DNA of 64,000 nucleotides from positions 1,054,001 through 1,118,000 of the forward strand of contig NZ_CP117996.1 of assembly GCF_028743715.1 (NCBI RefSeq), given 5' to 3'. The DNA comes from Microbacterium sp. Clip185 (GTDB taxonomy: Bacteria > Actinomycetota > Actinomycetes > Actinomycetales > Microbacteriaceae). The notes under the pieces were generated by a model that was not told where the DNA came from, made no database searches, and saw only the letters and a program-made list of their open reading frames with translations. How positions within the stretch are numbered: the stretch's first letter is position 1; each line of letters begins with the position of its first letter. Both the position numbers and the translations under genes were made by a program. This document shows, piece after piece, positions 27,978-38,050 of this stretch.

Positions 27978-27994
27978 ATACCCTAGGGGGGTAT
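27978..27994. promoter_or_regulatory. CsoR-like copper operator before the P-type ATPase
   Basis: ATACCCTAGGGGGGTAT has ATACCC/GGGTAT arms, matching the known CsoR operator pattern. It lies 31 bp before the ATPase start, over the likely promoter. No csoR gene is in the window. Confidence 0.7.
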
Positions 27995-28024
27995 ATCGTT
28001 GCGAGAAGCGAGGAGGATGGAAAC

Positions 28025-30253
28025 ATGCACGAACACGGCGGAACCACCCGCGAGGCGGTCCTGGACATCGAGGGCATGACCTGCGCCAGCTGTGTGGCGC
28101 GGGTCGAGAAGCGACTGGGTGCGGTCGACGGCGTGGCCGCGGCGGTCAACCTCGCCACGGAGTCCGCGCACGTGAGCTACCCCGCCGATCTCCCGGAGGA
28201 GAGGCTCGTGCAGGCGGTGGCGGAGGCCGGCTACACCGCCCGCATCCGGCCCACGCACATGCACGGCGACCACGACGGCGGTCACGTGCACGAGGTGGAG
28301 GATGCGCCCGGAGCCACACCCCTGCGCACGCGCCTGATCGTCAGCGCCGCCCTCGCGATCCCGGTCGTCGCGCTCGGGATGGTTCCGGCGTGGCAGTTCC
28401 CCGGATGGCAGTGGCTGTCGCTCGTGCTCACCGCACCCGTGGTGCTGTGGGGCGGGTGGCCGTTCCACCGCGCGACGTTCGCGAACTTGCGTCACGGCGC
28501 GCTGACCATGGACACGCTCATCACGATGGGCACCTTCGCAGCGTTCGGATGGAGCCTGTGGGCTTTGCTGTTCGGATCCGCCGGCCGCTGGGGCATCCGT
28601 CACGAGGTCGCACTCATCGGCCCGGTGCACGATGCGAGCTCGCTCGTCTACTTCGAAGTGGCCGCCGCCGTGACGGTCTTCCTGCTGCTGGGGCGCTACA
28701 TCGAGCAGCGGTCGCGCCGCGCTGCCGGTGCGGCGCTTCGTGCGCTCGGCGAGCTGACGGTGCCGGAGGTGGAACTCGCCGACGGCCGCACGGTGGCGCT
28801 GGAGGCGTTGCGCCCGGGAGACGTGTTCGTGACGCGCCCGGGGGCGACGCTGGCCACGGACGGCACGGTCGTCGAGGGGCGCGCCGACGTGGACGAGAGC
28901 ATGCTGACCGGTGAGACCGTGCCCGTGGCCGTCGCGCCGGGATCCTCGGTCACCGGCGGCACGATCGTGCACGGCGGTGCGTTGACGGTGCGAGCGGATG
29001 CGGTCGGCGCCGACACGCGTCTGGCTCGCATCGCGCAGCTCGTCGAGAACGCGCAGATGGGCAAGAGCCGGGTGCAGCGGCTGGCGGACCGGATCTCCGC
29101 CGTCTTCGTGCCGATCGTCATCGCACTCGCGGCACTCACCCTCGTCGGATGGATCGTGGCGGGCGGCTCGGTGGCGGAGGGCTTCGTCGCAGCCGTCGCC
29201 GTGCTCATCATCGCCTGCCCGTGCGCCCTCGGGCTCGCCACTCCCGTGGCGATCCTCGTCGGCACCGGTCGCGGTGCGCAGCTCGGCATTCTCGTCACGG
29301 GCCCCGACGCCCTCGAGAACGCGCAGCGCGTCGACACGGTCGTGCTCGACAAGACCGGCACCGTCACCACCGGCCAGATGCGCGTGCGTCGTGCGGTCGT
29401 CGCGTCCGGCGTCGACGAGGCGCGGGCACGTCGTGTCGCCGCCGCGCTCGAGGCCGGCTCTGAGCACCCGGTCGCCCGGGCGCTCGCCGCAGCGGACGCG
29501 CCCGCCGTCGCCGATTTCGCGGCCGTCCCCGGGCGCGGCGTAGTCGGAGAGGTCGAGGGCTCCCGCGCCTTCGCCGGGAGCGTCGCACTCGCCGCGGATG
29601 AAGGCGCCGAGCTCCCGGCCGAACTCGCCGCTGCCATCGACGACAGCATCGGGACCAACGTGGTCGTGGGCTGGGCAGACGGCGACGGACGCATGCGCGC
29701 CGCCGCCGTGTTCGAGCTCGAGGACGCCGTGCGCGAGGACGCGGCCGAGACCGTGACCGAGCTCTCCCGCGAGGGCATGCGCGTGCTCCTGCTCACCGGC
29801 GACGCCGAGCCCGTGGCCCGTCGGGTCGCGCGGGAGGTCGGGATCGGCGAGGTGAGGGCGCAGGTCAGCCCCGAGGGCAAGCTCGCCGCCATCACTCAGT
29901 TGCAGGCGGAAGGGCGCCGGGTGGCGATGGTCGGCGACGGTGTGAACGACGCGGCGGCGCTGGCCGCATCCGATCTGGGTATCGCGATGGGGGCGGGAAC
30001 CGACGCCGCCCGCCATGCGGGAGACATCACGCTCACCGGGTCGCGGCTGGGGCAGGTCGGAACGGCGCTGTCGCTCAGTCGCCGGGTGATGTCCGTCATC
30101 CGAGGCAATCTGTTCTGGGCCTTCGCCTACAACGTCGCCGCGCTTCCACTGGCCGCGTCGGGCCTGCTGAACCCGATGATCGCCGGCGCTGCGATGGCCT
30201 TCTCCAGCCTGTTCGTCGTGCTGAACAGCCTGCGGCTGCGCCGGGCGGGCTGA
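28025..30253 (+). CDS. copA: Copper-exporting P1B-type ATPase
   Basis: 742-residue membrane pump for Cu(I). One N-terminal heavy-metal domain with GMTCASC (Cys20, Cys23), preceded and followed by His-rich stretches (MHEHGG; HMHGDHDGGHVH), the membrane CPC motif at 398-400, phosphorylation Asp442 in DKTGT, SEHPVARAL, and GDGVNDAAAL. The C-terminal helices have YNVAALP and MAFSS, the P1B-1 pattern for monovalent copper. The ATG has AGGAGGATGG upstream. A CsoR-like dyad precedes the gene, predicting derepression by copper. Confidence 0.95.
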   Translation: MHEHGGTTREAVLDIEGMTCASCVARVEKRLGAVDGVAAAVNLATESAHVSYPADLPEERLVQAVAEAGYTARIRPTHMHGDHDGGHVHEVEDAPGATPLRTRLIVSAALAIPVVALGMVPAWQFPGWQWLSLVLTAPVVLWGGWPFHRATFANLRHGALTMDTLITMGTFAAFGWSLWALLFGSAGRWGIRHEVALIGPVHDASSLVYFEVAAAVTVFLLLGRYIEQRSRRAAGAALRALGELTVPEVELADGRTVALEALRPGDVFVTRPGATLATDGTVVEGRADVDESMLTGETVPVAVAPGSSVTGGTIVHGGALTVRADAVGADTRLARIAQLVENAQMGKSRVQRLADRISAVFVPIVIALAALTLVGWIVAGGSVAEGFVAAVAVLIIACPCALGLATPVAILVGTGRGAQLGILVTGPDALENAQRVDTVVLDKTGTVTTGQMRVRRAVVASGVDEARARRVAAALEAGSEHPVARALAAADAPAVADFAAVPGRGVVGEVEGSRAFAGSVALAADEGAELPAELAAAIDDSIGTNVVVGWADGDGRMRAAAVFELEDAVREDAAETVTELSREGMRVLLLTGDAEPVARRVAREVGIGEVRAQVSPEGKLAAITQLQAEGRRVAMVGDGVNDAAALAASDLGIAMGAGTDAARHAGDITLTGSRLGQVGTALSLSRRVMSVIRGNLFWAFAYNVAALPLAASGLLNPMIAGAAMAFSSLFVVLNSLRLRRAG

Positions 30254-30325
30254 CGACGGCGCGGCTGCCGGGGAGGCCGGGATGCTGCATCTAGTGTCGA
30301 AGCTGTCCCACTCCCGGAGGTTGTC

Positions 30326-30928
30326 GTGATCCGCAAGCCCCGTTCTTTCGGCGCCGCTCTCGGCCTGTGCGCCGTCGTCCTGGCGTTGACTGCCTGCGTA
30401 CCCGAGCCGTCGGCGACGACGTCGCCATCCGGGTCGACGGCGTCCTCCGAATCCCCGACACCCGGCTCGTCGCCCTCGGCCTCACCCTCGTCGACGCCCC
30501 GCCCCCAGGCGCAGGAGATCGAGCTGCCTGCCTCGTGCGACGCGCTGTACTCTGCGTCGATGCGCAGCCGCCTCGACGCAGAGCTGCCGCCTCTGAACGA
30601 CGGCAGCGTCGATCTGGCCACCACGCAGGTCGAGTCCCTGCGGGGCCTGATCGACTCGGGTGCGCCGACGCTGCGCTGCACGTGGGGCACCGCTGCAGGT
30701 TCGGCCCTCGCGACGAGCGTGACGATCGTGGATCCGGCCGATGCGCCGCGCATCCAGGACATGCTGGCCGCGGCCGGCTTCGTCTGCTCCGACAACTCGG
30801 GCGGCATCCTGTGCACGAGCGGCAACGAAGCGGACTTCCTGCGCGGCAACGGCTGGGTCGCGACATCGTGGAGCGCGAGCGAGCCGGAGGGGTACACGGA
30901 GGACATCGCCGCCACTCTCTGGGGCTGA
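30326..30928 (+). CDS. Lipoprotein of unknown function
   Basis: 200 residues beginning with a lipoprotein signal peptide (basic MIRKPR, hydrophobic core, lipobox LTAC with Cys near residue 24), then a Ser/Thr/Pro linker (about 28-62) and a globular domain with six-odd conserved-looking Cys/Trp positions (CDALYS, RCTWGTAAG, CSDNSGGILCTSG). Exported and membrane-anchored. No family recognised. GTG 30326 has GGAGG upstream. Stand-alone between the copper pump and the SNF2 helicase. Confidence 0.8.
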   Translation: MIRKPRSFGAALGLCAVVLALTACVPEPSATTSPSGSTASSESPTPGSSPSASPSSTPRPQAQEIELPASCDALYSASMRSRLDAELPPLNDGSVDLATTQVESLRGLIDSGAPTLRCTWGTAAGSALATSVTIVDPADAPRIQDMLAAAGFVCSDNSGGILCTSGNEADFLRGNGWVATSWSASEPEGYTEDIAATLWG

Positions 30929-31093
30929 GACTGCACCGCACCCCGGGATGCTCTAAACTGTCACCGTCGGCCCGGATCCCTGCATCCACGTCAGGCCCGG
31001 TCGACTCTCTCGCGTACGAGCCGGCACCGAGCCGCCCGCGAGACTCGAAACACCGGTCGACGGTCCGTTGCGGACCCGACGCTCAGGAGGAGC

Positions 31094-33241
31094 ATGCCGA
31101 CCACGGCACCGGCGGCGCAACGCCGTAGAAAGTCCTCGTCCGCCAAGCGCGACGACGAGGCCCCCGTCATCCCGATCCTCGCGCGCAAGGTGCGCGAGGT
31201 CGAGGCGAAAGCCCAGCGCGGCAAGCTGGGCCCCACCAACCGCGTCAAGTTCCAGGTCATCGCCTTCCTGGTGCGCGAGGAACGCGCCCGCGTGAAGTCG
31301 GACACGACGCTCACCGACGCATCGCGTGCCGAACTGCTCAAGCGGCTGGACGGCGTGGCGACGATCCTCGCCAAGACCGCCGCCCGCGACACATCCCTCA
31401 TCCAGCTGCTCGAAGTCGACCAGGCGACCTCGCCGGTCGCGAAGCGGATGCGGCGCGATTGGCTGCTGGAATCCGGTGCGGAACTCGCCCCGGATGAGCT
31501 GATCATCACGGATGCGGCACCCGCCACGCCCGTCGCGGTGATCCCCGCCGCGGCAGCGTCCCGGCAGGTCGTGCCGCCGCAGGTCGAGGCCCGACAGATG
31601 GCGAACCCCTTCCTCGCGCCCGATCTGACTCCGCGCTCCACCGGCAGCACCCCGCGCCGTCGCCTCGACGACTGGGAGCTCATGGGGCCGCTGTACAAGG
31701 CGTTCGAGACGGGCGCCGGCGGGGGAGCAGCGTCGATGGACCTGCCTCCCGTGCCCGAGTTCGACCGTCTGTCGCCCAAGGGGCTCGAGGTCATGGCGCA
31801 CCAGTCACGCTTCCTCGAGGCCGTGCGCGAGGGGCACCGCAGCTTCTTGCTGGCCGACGAGCCCGGTCTCGGAAAGACCGCGCAGTCGGTGCTCGCCGCA
31901 TCCGTCGCGAACGCGTATCCGCTGCTGGTCGTCGTACCCAACGTCGTCAAGATGAACTGGGCGCGCGAGGTGCACCGGTGGACGCCGCAGCGGCGCGCCA
32001 CCGTCATCCAGGGCGACGGCGAGAACATCGACGCGTTCGCCGACGTCTTCATCGTCAACTACGAGGTCCTCGACCGTCACCTGTCATGGCTGAGCACGAT
32101 CGGCCTGCGCGGCATGGTCGTCGACGAGGCGCACTTCATCAAGAACCTCACCTCGCAGCGCTCCCGCAACGTGCTCGCTCTGGCGGGCCGCATCCGTGAG
32201 GCGCGGCGCGATCCGCTCATGCTGGCGCTGACGGGTACCCCGCTGATCAACGACGTCGAGGACTTCGACGCGATCTGGCGCTTCCTGGGCTGGACCAACG
32301 GTGAGAAGCCGGGCCCGGAGCTGATGGCCAAGCTCGACGAGACCGGCCTCACACCAGCCGACAAGGCGTTCTACCCGCAGGCGCGCAGCGCGGTCATCTC
32401 GATGGGCATCGTCCGTCGGCGAAAGACCGACGTGGCGGCGGATCTTCCCGACAAGCTCGTCGCGGATCTGCCCGTCGAGCTCGACGACGAGTACGGCCGG
32501 TCGATCCGCCATGCCGAGCGCGAGCTGGGCGAGCGCCTGGCATCGCGGTACCGCCGCATCATCGAAGCCCGCGGTGAGCGCGGCCTTCCGGTCGGCGAGA
32601 TCGACGAGGACATCGTGCGCCTGGTCGCCCAGCACGAGCTGGACGAGTCCAAGGCCGCCGCATCCGGCAGCGAGAACGTCTTCACGATGGTGCGCCGCAT
32701 CGGCCAGGCCAAGGCGCTGCTCGCGGCCGACTACACCGTGCAGTTGCAGCGCTCCGTCGGCAAGGTGGTCTTCTTCGCGAAGCACATCGACGTCATGGAT
32801 GCGGCCGAGGCGCACTTCGCCGCGGCCGGCCTCAAGACCGTTTCGCTGCGCGGAGACCAGACGGCCATCGCGCGCCAGGCGGCCATCGACGCGTTCAACT
32901 CCGATCCGGAGGTCGCCGTCGCGGTCTGCTCCCTGACCGCCGCCGGTGTCGGCGTCAATCTGCAAGCAGCATCCAACGTGGTGCTGGCGGAGCTGAGCTG
33001 GACCGCGGCAGAACAGACGCAGGCCATCGACCGCGTGCACCGCATCGGACAGGACGAGCCGGTGACGGCGTGGCGCATCATCGCCGCGCACACGATCGAC
33101 ACGAAGATCGCCGAGCTCATCGATGCCAAGCAGGGGTTGTCCCTCCGCGCGCTCGACGGACACGCGGTCGAGCCCGGTTCGAGCGACTCCGTGCAGCTGT
33201 CGGCGCTCATGCACCTGACGCGGACCGCGCTCGGCGGCTGA
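31094..33241 (+). CDS. SNF2-family DEAH helicase-like ATPase
   Basis: 715-residue superfamily 2 ATPase. N-terminal 230 residues are basic and helical with no known domain. Then the ATP-binding half: DEPGLGKT (about 254-261; most relatives have DEMGLGKT), DEAH near 341, LTGTPLIND; and the C-terminal half: VVFFAKHIDVMDAAE, AAGVGVNLQAAS, QAIDRVHRIGQ near 645. Bacterial SNF2 proteins act on DNA-protein complexes or RNA polymerase; the role here is unknown. ATG has AGGAGG upstream. A probable -10 TAAACT (30954-30959) gives a leader of roughly 125 nt. Confidence 0.85.
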   Translation: MPTTAPAAQRRRKSSSAKRDDEAPVIPILARKVREVEAKAQRGKLGPTNRVKFQVIAFLVREERARVKSDTTLTDASRAELLKRLDGVATILAKTAARDTSLIQLLEVDQATSPVAKRMRRDWLLESGAELAPDELIITDAAPATPVAVIPAAAASRQVVPPQVEARQMANPFLAPDLTPRSTGSTPRRRLDDWELMGPLYKAFETGAGGGAASMDLPPVPEFDRLSPKGLEVMAHQSRFLEAVREGHRSFLLADEPGLGKTAQSVLAASVANAYPLLVVVPNVVKMNWAREVHRWTPQRRATVIQGDGENIDAFADVFIVNYEVLDRHLSWLSTIGLRGMVVDEAHFIKNLTSQRSRNVLALAGRIREARRDPLMLALTGTPLINDVEDFDAIWRFLGWTNGEKPGPELMAKLDETGLTPADKAFYPQARSAVISMGIVRRRKTDVAADLPDKLVADLPVELDDEYGRSIRHAERELGERLASRYRRIIEARGERGLPVGEIDEDIVRLVAQHELDESKAAASGSENVFTMVRRIGQAKALLAADYTVQLQRSVGKVVFFAKHIDVMDAAEAHFAAAGLKTVSLRGDQTAIARQAAIDAFNSDPEVAVAVCSLTAAGVGVNLQAASNVVLAELSWTAAEQTQAIDRVHRIGQDEPVTAWRIIAAHTIDTKIAELIDAKQGLSLRALDGHAVEPGSSDSVQLSALMHLTRTALGG

Positions 33242-33359
33242 GCCGCATCCATATGCACGGCCCCGGGTGTGCGCCCGGGGGCTCCGGGGCGATAGTGTCG
33301 GTGAGGCAACGTCGCCCCATTCCCCGGAGCACCATCACCCGGAAAGCAGGGACTCCAGC

Positions 33360-34388
<1,029 letters not shown>

Positions 34389-34420
34389 GCCGTCCTCGCG
34401 CCCTTTCCGGAGGCGCGCCA

Positions 34421-34530
34421 GGGCATGTCCCACTTTCCGCAGGGCATGTCCCACTTGCCGCACTTTTGGTGCCTCGATCTTGCAGCAAGTGGGACACGGC
34501 TCTCGGGCTATTGCGGCAACTGGGACACGC
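34421..34530. repeat. Left cluster of four GTCCCACTT repeats
   Basis: Four copies of a 15-base unit: forward at 34427-34441 and 34448-34462, inverted at 34481-34495 and 34512-34526. The middle two form a 15-bp stem (one mismatch) with an 18-base loop. Lies between pfkA and the DUF559 gene's 3' end. Confidence 0.85.
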
Positions 34531-34560
34531 TGCGTGTGAGGCCTGCATCCTGTGTGCGGA

Positions 34561-35478
34561 TCAGCTTCGTTCGCGCCGCCAGCCGGCGCGAACGAGAGCC
34601 TGGCGAACCTTGTCCACCGCCGCACGGCCGTCGCCGCGCATGTGGTGATTCAGGATGCGGACCAGATCCCACCCCTCGGCGCGGATCGCATCCCACCGAT
34701 CGGCGTCCTTCGCGAACTGACGGGCATCCTCCGCGTGCACACGCCCGTCGTACTCGACGCCGATCCGCCAGCGCCGATACGCGAGGTCGAGCTCCGCGAC
34801 GTGTCGGCCGCGCGCGTCCAGGAGCGTCCAGTTGATGTCGGGCTCCGGGAGGCCGCCGCGCAGAATCAGCAGTCGCAACCGCGTCTCTCGTGGGGACCGA
34901 GCGCCGACACGCACGTCTCGGAGGGCGGCGGTGAGGCGGCCTCGGACGTCGCCCATCGTCTCGACCTCCTCCCTCAGTTCAGCCGCACTGCAGAGAGGTC
35001 GAGGCCCCGACACGAGGAACTCTGCCGCACAGATGAGGTCGTCAATCCGCCATGTCGCAGCGGCTTGGCGCCATGCGCGTGCCGGGTGCTCGATCGGCAG
35101 ACCGTCGTGCTCCCGCGTCGCCGGTTCGCGGTGCTGAAGACGGTGGCCGGTGACGCCGCCGATGCGCGGCTCGCGCGCGGGCCGGTGGGCGTAGACGTGG
35201 ATGCCCGTCGTGTGGGGCCATTCACGAACGGGAACCCCATAGAGAGCGAGTGCCGTCTCTCCTCCGAAGAACTGCCATGGTCGCAGCCGCGGCGCGTACT
35301 CCTCGCACCGGCCCCGGATGTCATCTCCCGCGGCCGCATCCGCCACGGAACGCACGCCGCGGTAGGGGACTCGCAACGCTGACCGTCGAAGCCGGTGAGG
35401 GGAGTGGCCGAGAGTCACCGCCTGGGCGACGGCGAAGTGGGGCGGAAGGTCAGGGGGAAGGGGATCAACCGGGGGCAT
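34561..35478 (-). CDS. DUF559/AbiEi-like protein with nuclease-like C-terminus
   Basis: 305 residues. The N-terminus (about 15-60) looks like a winged-helix of the type IV antitoxin AbiEi class; FFGGETALALYGVP is typical of this actinobacterial family; the C-terminal 110 residues are a DUF559 domain related to Vsr/PD-(D/E)xK nucleases, with AELDLAYRRWRIGVEYDGRVH. Biochemical function is unknown. An in-frame ATG at 35490 is an alternative start. A 10-bp hairpin (34568-34577 with 34585-34594) lies within its last codons. It sits alone between two clusters of inverted repeats, whose outer copies could be element ends. Confidence 0.75.
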   Translation of the reverse strand: MPPVDPLPPDLPPHFAVAQAVTLGHSPHRLRRSALRVPYRGVRSVADAAAGDDIRGRCEEYAPRLRPWQFFGGETALALYGVPVREWPHTTGIHVYAHRPAREPRIGGVTGHRLQHREPATREHDGLPIEHPARAWRQAAATWRIDDLICAAEFLVSGPRPLCSAAELREEVETMGDVRGRLTAALRDVRVGARSPRETRLRLLILRGGLPEPDINWTLLDARGRHVAELDLAYRRWRIGVEYDGRVHAEDARQFAKDADRWDAIRAEGWDLVRILNHHMRGDGRAAVDKVRQALVRAGWRRERS

Positions 35479-35570
35479 ACCCCTGAGCATCCTGCGCTCG
35501 GACCGGGAGACCCGCGCTGTGCACAGGTCTCGTGGCTCTCACCCCTCCTGTGGAGGATCGCCCCATCGAC

Positions 35571-35648
35571 CATGTCCCACTTGCCGCAGTTTTCGGTGCC
35601 CAGAATTGCAGCAAGTGGGACACGCGTTGCGGGAAGTGGGACATGCCC
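35571..35648. repeat. Right cluster of three GTCCCACTT repeats
   Basis: Copies at 35574-35588 (forward), 35607-35621 and 35628-35642 (inverted). The first two are identical to the two central copies of the left cluster and have the same 18-base loop, sharing TTTT-N-GGTGCC. The spacing pattern 18 then 6 mirrors the left cluster. Confidence 0.85.
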
Positions 35649-35721
35649 GGCTGGGGTCGCCCGACCGGCGAGGACCGGCGAGGGCCGGCGGGGTCCAGCC
35701 CGGGCGCGCGCAGGGCCGGGG

Positions 35722-37824
35722 TCAGGCGAGGCCGAGGACGTCCAGCATCCAGGCCTGCTCGTACGCGCGCTCGCGCCATGCGTTGTAGCGCCCGCTCACG
35801 CCGCCGTGGCCGGCGACCATCTCGCACTTGAGGAGCGCATCGGCCCCGACCTCGCGCAGCCGTGCCACCCACTTCGCGGGCTCCACGTACAGCACGCGGG
35901 TGTCGTTGAACGAGGTGACGGCCAGGATGCGGGGATACGTCACACCCTCACGCACGTTCTCGTAGGGCGAGTACGTCTTCATGTAGGCGTACACCTCTGG
36001 GTCGTGCAGCGGGTCTCCCCACTCATCCCACTCGATGACCGTCAGCGGGAGCGAGGGGTCGAGGATCGTCGTCAGCGCGTCCACGAACGGCACGTCGGCC
36101 AGGATGCCGGCGAACAGCTCCGGTGCGAGGTTCGCGACGGCGCCCATCAGCAGACCGCCCGCCGAGCCGCCCTCGGCGACAAGGAGCTCCGGTGACGTGT
36201 AGCCATGGTCGATCAGGTGCAGGGCGCAGTCGACGAAGTCGGTGAACGTGTTGCGCTTGGCCAGCAGCTTCCCGTTCTCGTACCATTCACGGCCCATCTC
36301 GCCGCCGCCGCGCACGTGCGCGACCGCGAAGATCACCCCCCGGTCGAGCTCGGACAGGCGCGCGACGGAGAACGCCGGCTCGATGGAGTGCTCGTAGGAG
36401 CCGTAGCCGTACAGGTGCACGGGTCGAGGCGCAGCCCCCGCATCCCCGAACGAGCGCTTCCACACCAGCGAGACGGGCACCTGCGTTCCGTCCTGCGCGG
36501 TAGCCCAGACACGGGCCTGAGCGTAGTCGACGCTATCGTAGCCGCCCAGCACCGGCTGCTGCTTGCGCACGAGACGCTCGCCCGTGGCGGGGTCATAGTC
36601 GAAGACGGTCGAGGGCGTCACGAACGAGCCGTAGCCCAGCCTGATGAGGGGAGGGGCCCACTCGGGGTTGCCCGCCGTGCCGACCGAGTAGAGCGGCTCG
36701 TCGAACTCGACCTCGGCGACCGCACCGTCCGCGTAGTCCAGCATGCCGAGCCGCGCCAATCCTTCGCGCCGGTACGCCAGCACGGCCCAGTCGCGGAAAG
36801 TGGACAGCCCCAGCAGGCGCCGGCCGCTGCGGTGCGGCACGACGACCTCGCGCGCACCTTGCGGATCGGATGCGGACACCCGCACGAGCTCGAAGTCCAC
36901 CGCCTGGTCGTTGTGGAGGATGTAGAGCACGTCCTCGCCGTCGACGACGGCATGGTCGCTGTCGTACTCCACGCCCTCCCGGCGCGGCCAGATGACACGC
37001 GGCTCGCCGCGGAGGTCGTCGGCGGGAAGCAGCCACTCCTCCGAGGTGATGGAGGAGCCGACCCCGATGACCAGGTAGCGGTCGCTGCGGGTGAAGCCGG
37101 CGCCCACCCAGAACCGGTCGTCGCTCTCGTGGAAGAGAAGTGCGTCGTCGGCGACCGAGGTGCCCAGCTCGTGAAGCCAGACCTTGTCGGGGCGCCAGGC
37201 GTCGTCGACGGTCGAGTAGACCACGAAACGCCCGTCGGGAGACAGGGAGGCGCCTGCGAACGTGCCCTCGATGACGTCGGGCAGCGTCGCGCCCGTCTCG
37301 AGATCGCGCACGCGCAGTGTGTACCGCTCGTCGCCGGACGTGTCGACGCCGTACAGCAGCAGGCGCCCGTCGGTGGAGACCTCGAAGGTGCCGAGGGAGA
37401 AGAACTCCTCGCCGTCGGCCTCGGCGTTCCCGTCGAGCAGCACCTGCTCGCCCGGCAGGGCGCCCTCGGGCACCGGGGGAGTCCAGTCGTCGGGCGAGGC
37501 AAGCGGTGCGCGGCAGTGGATGCCGTACTGCTTGCCCTCCTCCGTGCGCGAGAAGTACCACCACGCACCGCGCCGGGTGGGCACGGAGAGATCGGTCTCG
37601 AGCGTGCGTCCCTTGATCTCCTGGAAGATCTGCTCGCGAAGGCCCACGAGGTGCGCGGTGCGTGCATCCGTGTAGGCGTTCTCGGCCTCGATATGAGCCA
37701 CGACGCTCGCGTCGTCCTTGTCGCGGAGCCATTCGTACGGGTCGTCGAAGACGTCGCCGTGGTGCGAACGCGAGCGGACCTTGCGAGCGGCATGCGGGGC
37801 TGCGGGGATGGCGGAGTCGGTCAC
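35722..37824 (-). CDS. ptrB: Oligopeptidase B-type S9 serine peptidase
   Basis: 700-residue prolyl-oligopeptidase-family enzyme cleaving short peptides, usually after basic residues. N-terminal beta-propeller (about 70-410) and C-terminal alpha/beta hydrolase. Nucleophile Ser554 in GGSAGGLLMG; catalytic Asp in TSFNDTRVLY and His in AGHGG. DPYEWLRDKDD near residue 30 is typical of the family. GTG 37824 is preceded by TAGCGT six bases away on the minus strand (leaderless pattern). Cytoplasmic, no signal peptide. Confidence 0.93.
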   Translation of the reverse strand: MTDSAIPAAPHAARKVRSRSHHGDVFDDPYEWLRDKDDASVVAHIEAENAYTDARTAHLVGLREQIFQEIKGRTLETDLSVPTRRGAWWYFSRTEEGKQYGIHCRAPLASPDDWTPPVPEGALPGEQVLLDGNAEADGEEFFSLGTFEVSTDGRLLLYGVDTSGDERYTLRVRDLETGATLPDVIEGTFAGASLSPDGRFVVYSTVDDAWRPDKVWLHELGTSVADDALLFHESDDRFWVGAGFTRSDRYLVIGVGSSITSEEWLLPADDLRGEPRVIWPRREGVEYDSDHAVVDGEDVLYILHNDQAVDFELVRVSASDPQGAREVVVPHRSGRRLLGLSTFRDWAVLAYRREGLARLGMLDYADGAVAEVEFDEPLYSVGTAGNPEWAPPLIRLGYGSFVTPSTVFDYDPATGERLVRKQQPVLGGYDSVDYAQARVWATAQDGTQVPVSLVWKRSFGDAGAAPRPVHLYGYGSYEHSIEPAFSVARLSELDRGVIFAVAHVRGGGEMGREWYENGKLLAKRNTFTDFVDCALHLIDHGYTSPELLVAEGGSAGGLLMGAVANLAPELFAGILADVPFVDALTTILDPSLPLTVIEWDEWGDPLHDPEVYAYMKTYSPYENVREGVTYPRILAVTSFNDTRVLYVEPAKWVARLREVGADALLKCEMVAGHGGVSGRYNAWRERAYEQAWMLDVLGLA

Positions 37825-38050
37825 CGTTCCACGCTAGTCGGATGCGGCAGGTTCCGGCCCGTCCGCGCAGGAGCTGCGCGAGGCGACGCGGAGCGCTGGT
37901 TACCCCCGGCGCACCGAGTTGACCGGGAGGGCGGGCGATGTAAGGATTCCGTGTGGTCGGGTTAACGAATGCCGACTCCACGGTGAACTGTTCGTTCGCG
38001 CCGCCGTTCGCTCGGCTCTCCTTCCTTCTCCCTCTCACCGAAAGCGAACG

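Larger units (their letters stand above)
34421..35648. mobile_element. Candidate element: DUF559 gene framed by terminal inverted repeats
   Basis: A 21-base sequence at 34421-34441 reappears inverted at 35628-35648 with 20 of 21 positions identical. Between them lie one gene (DUF559) and five more copies of the same 15-base core. The layout, one nuclease-like gene between inverted ends with subterminal repeats, resembles a small transposable or domesticated element. No target-site duplication or known transposase was seen, so mobility is inference. Confidence 0.45.

Noticed and set aside
27983..30016. 677-codon minus-strand frame opposite the copper ATPase
   Set aside because: Antisense shadow; the sense strand has every P-type ATPase motif.
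33267..33359. N-terminal extension of pfkA to an upstream GTG
   Set aside because: PFK begins at MKIGILTSGGDCPG; the extension is without similarity and a likely -10 lies inside it.
34421..35648. CRISPR-like reading of the repeat clusters
   Set aside because: Repeats alternate in orientation, spacers are 6 to 18 bases and the clusters flank a gene, so this is not a CRISPR array.
34410..35660. Target-site duplication at the ends of the DUF559 element
   Set aside because: Bases outside the two 21-mers do not match; none is visible.
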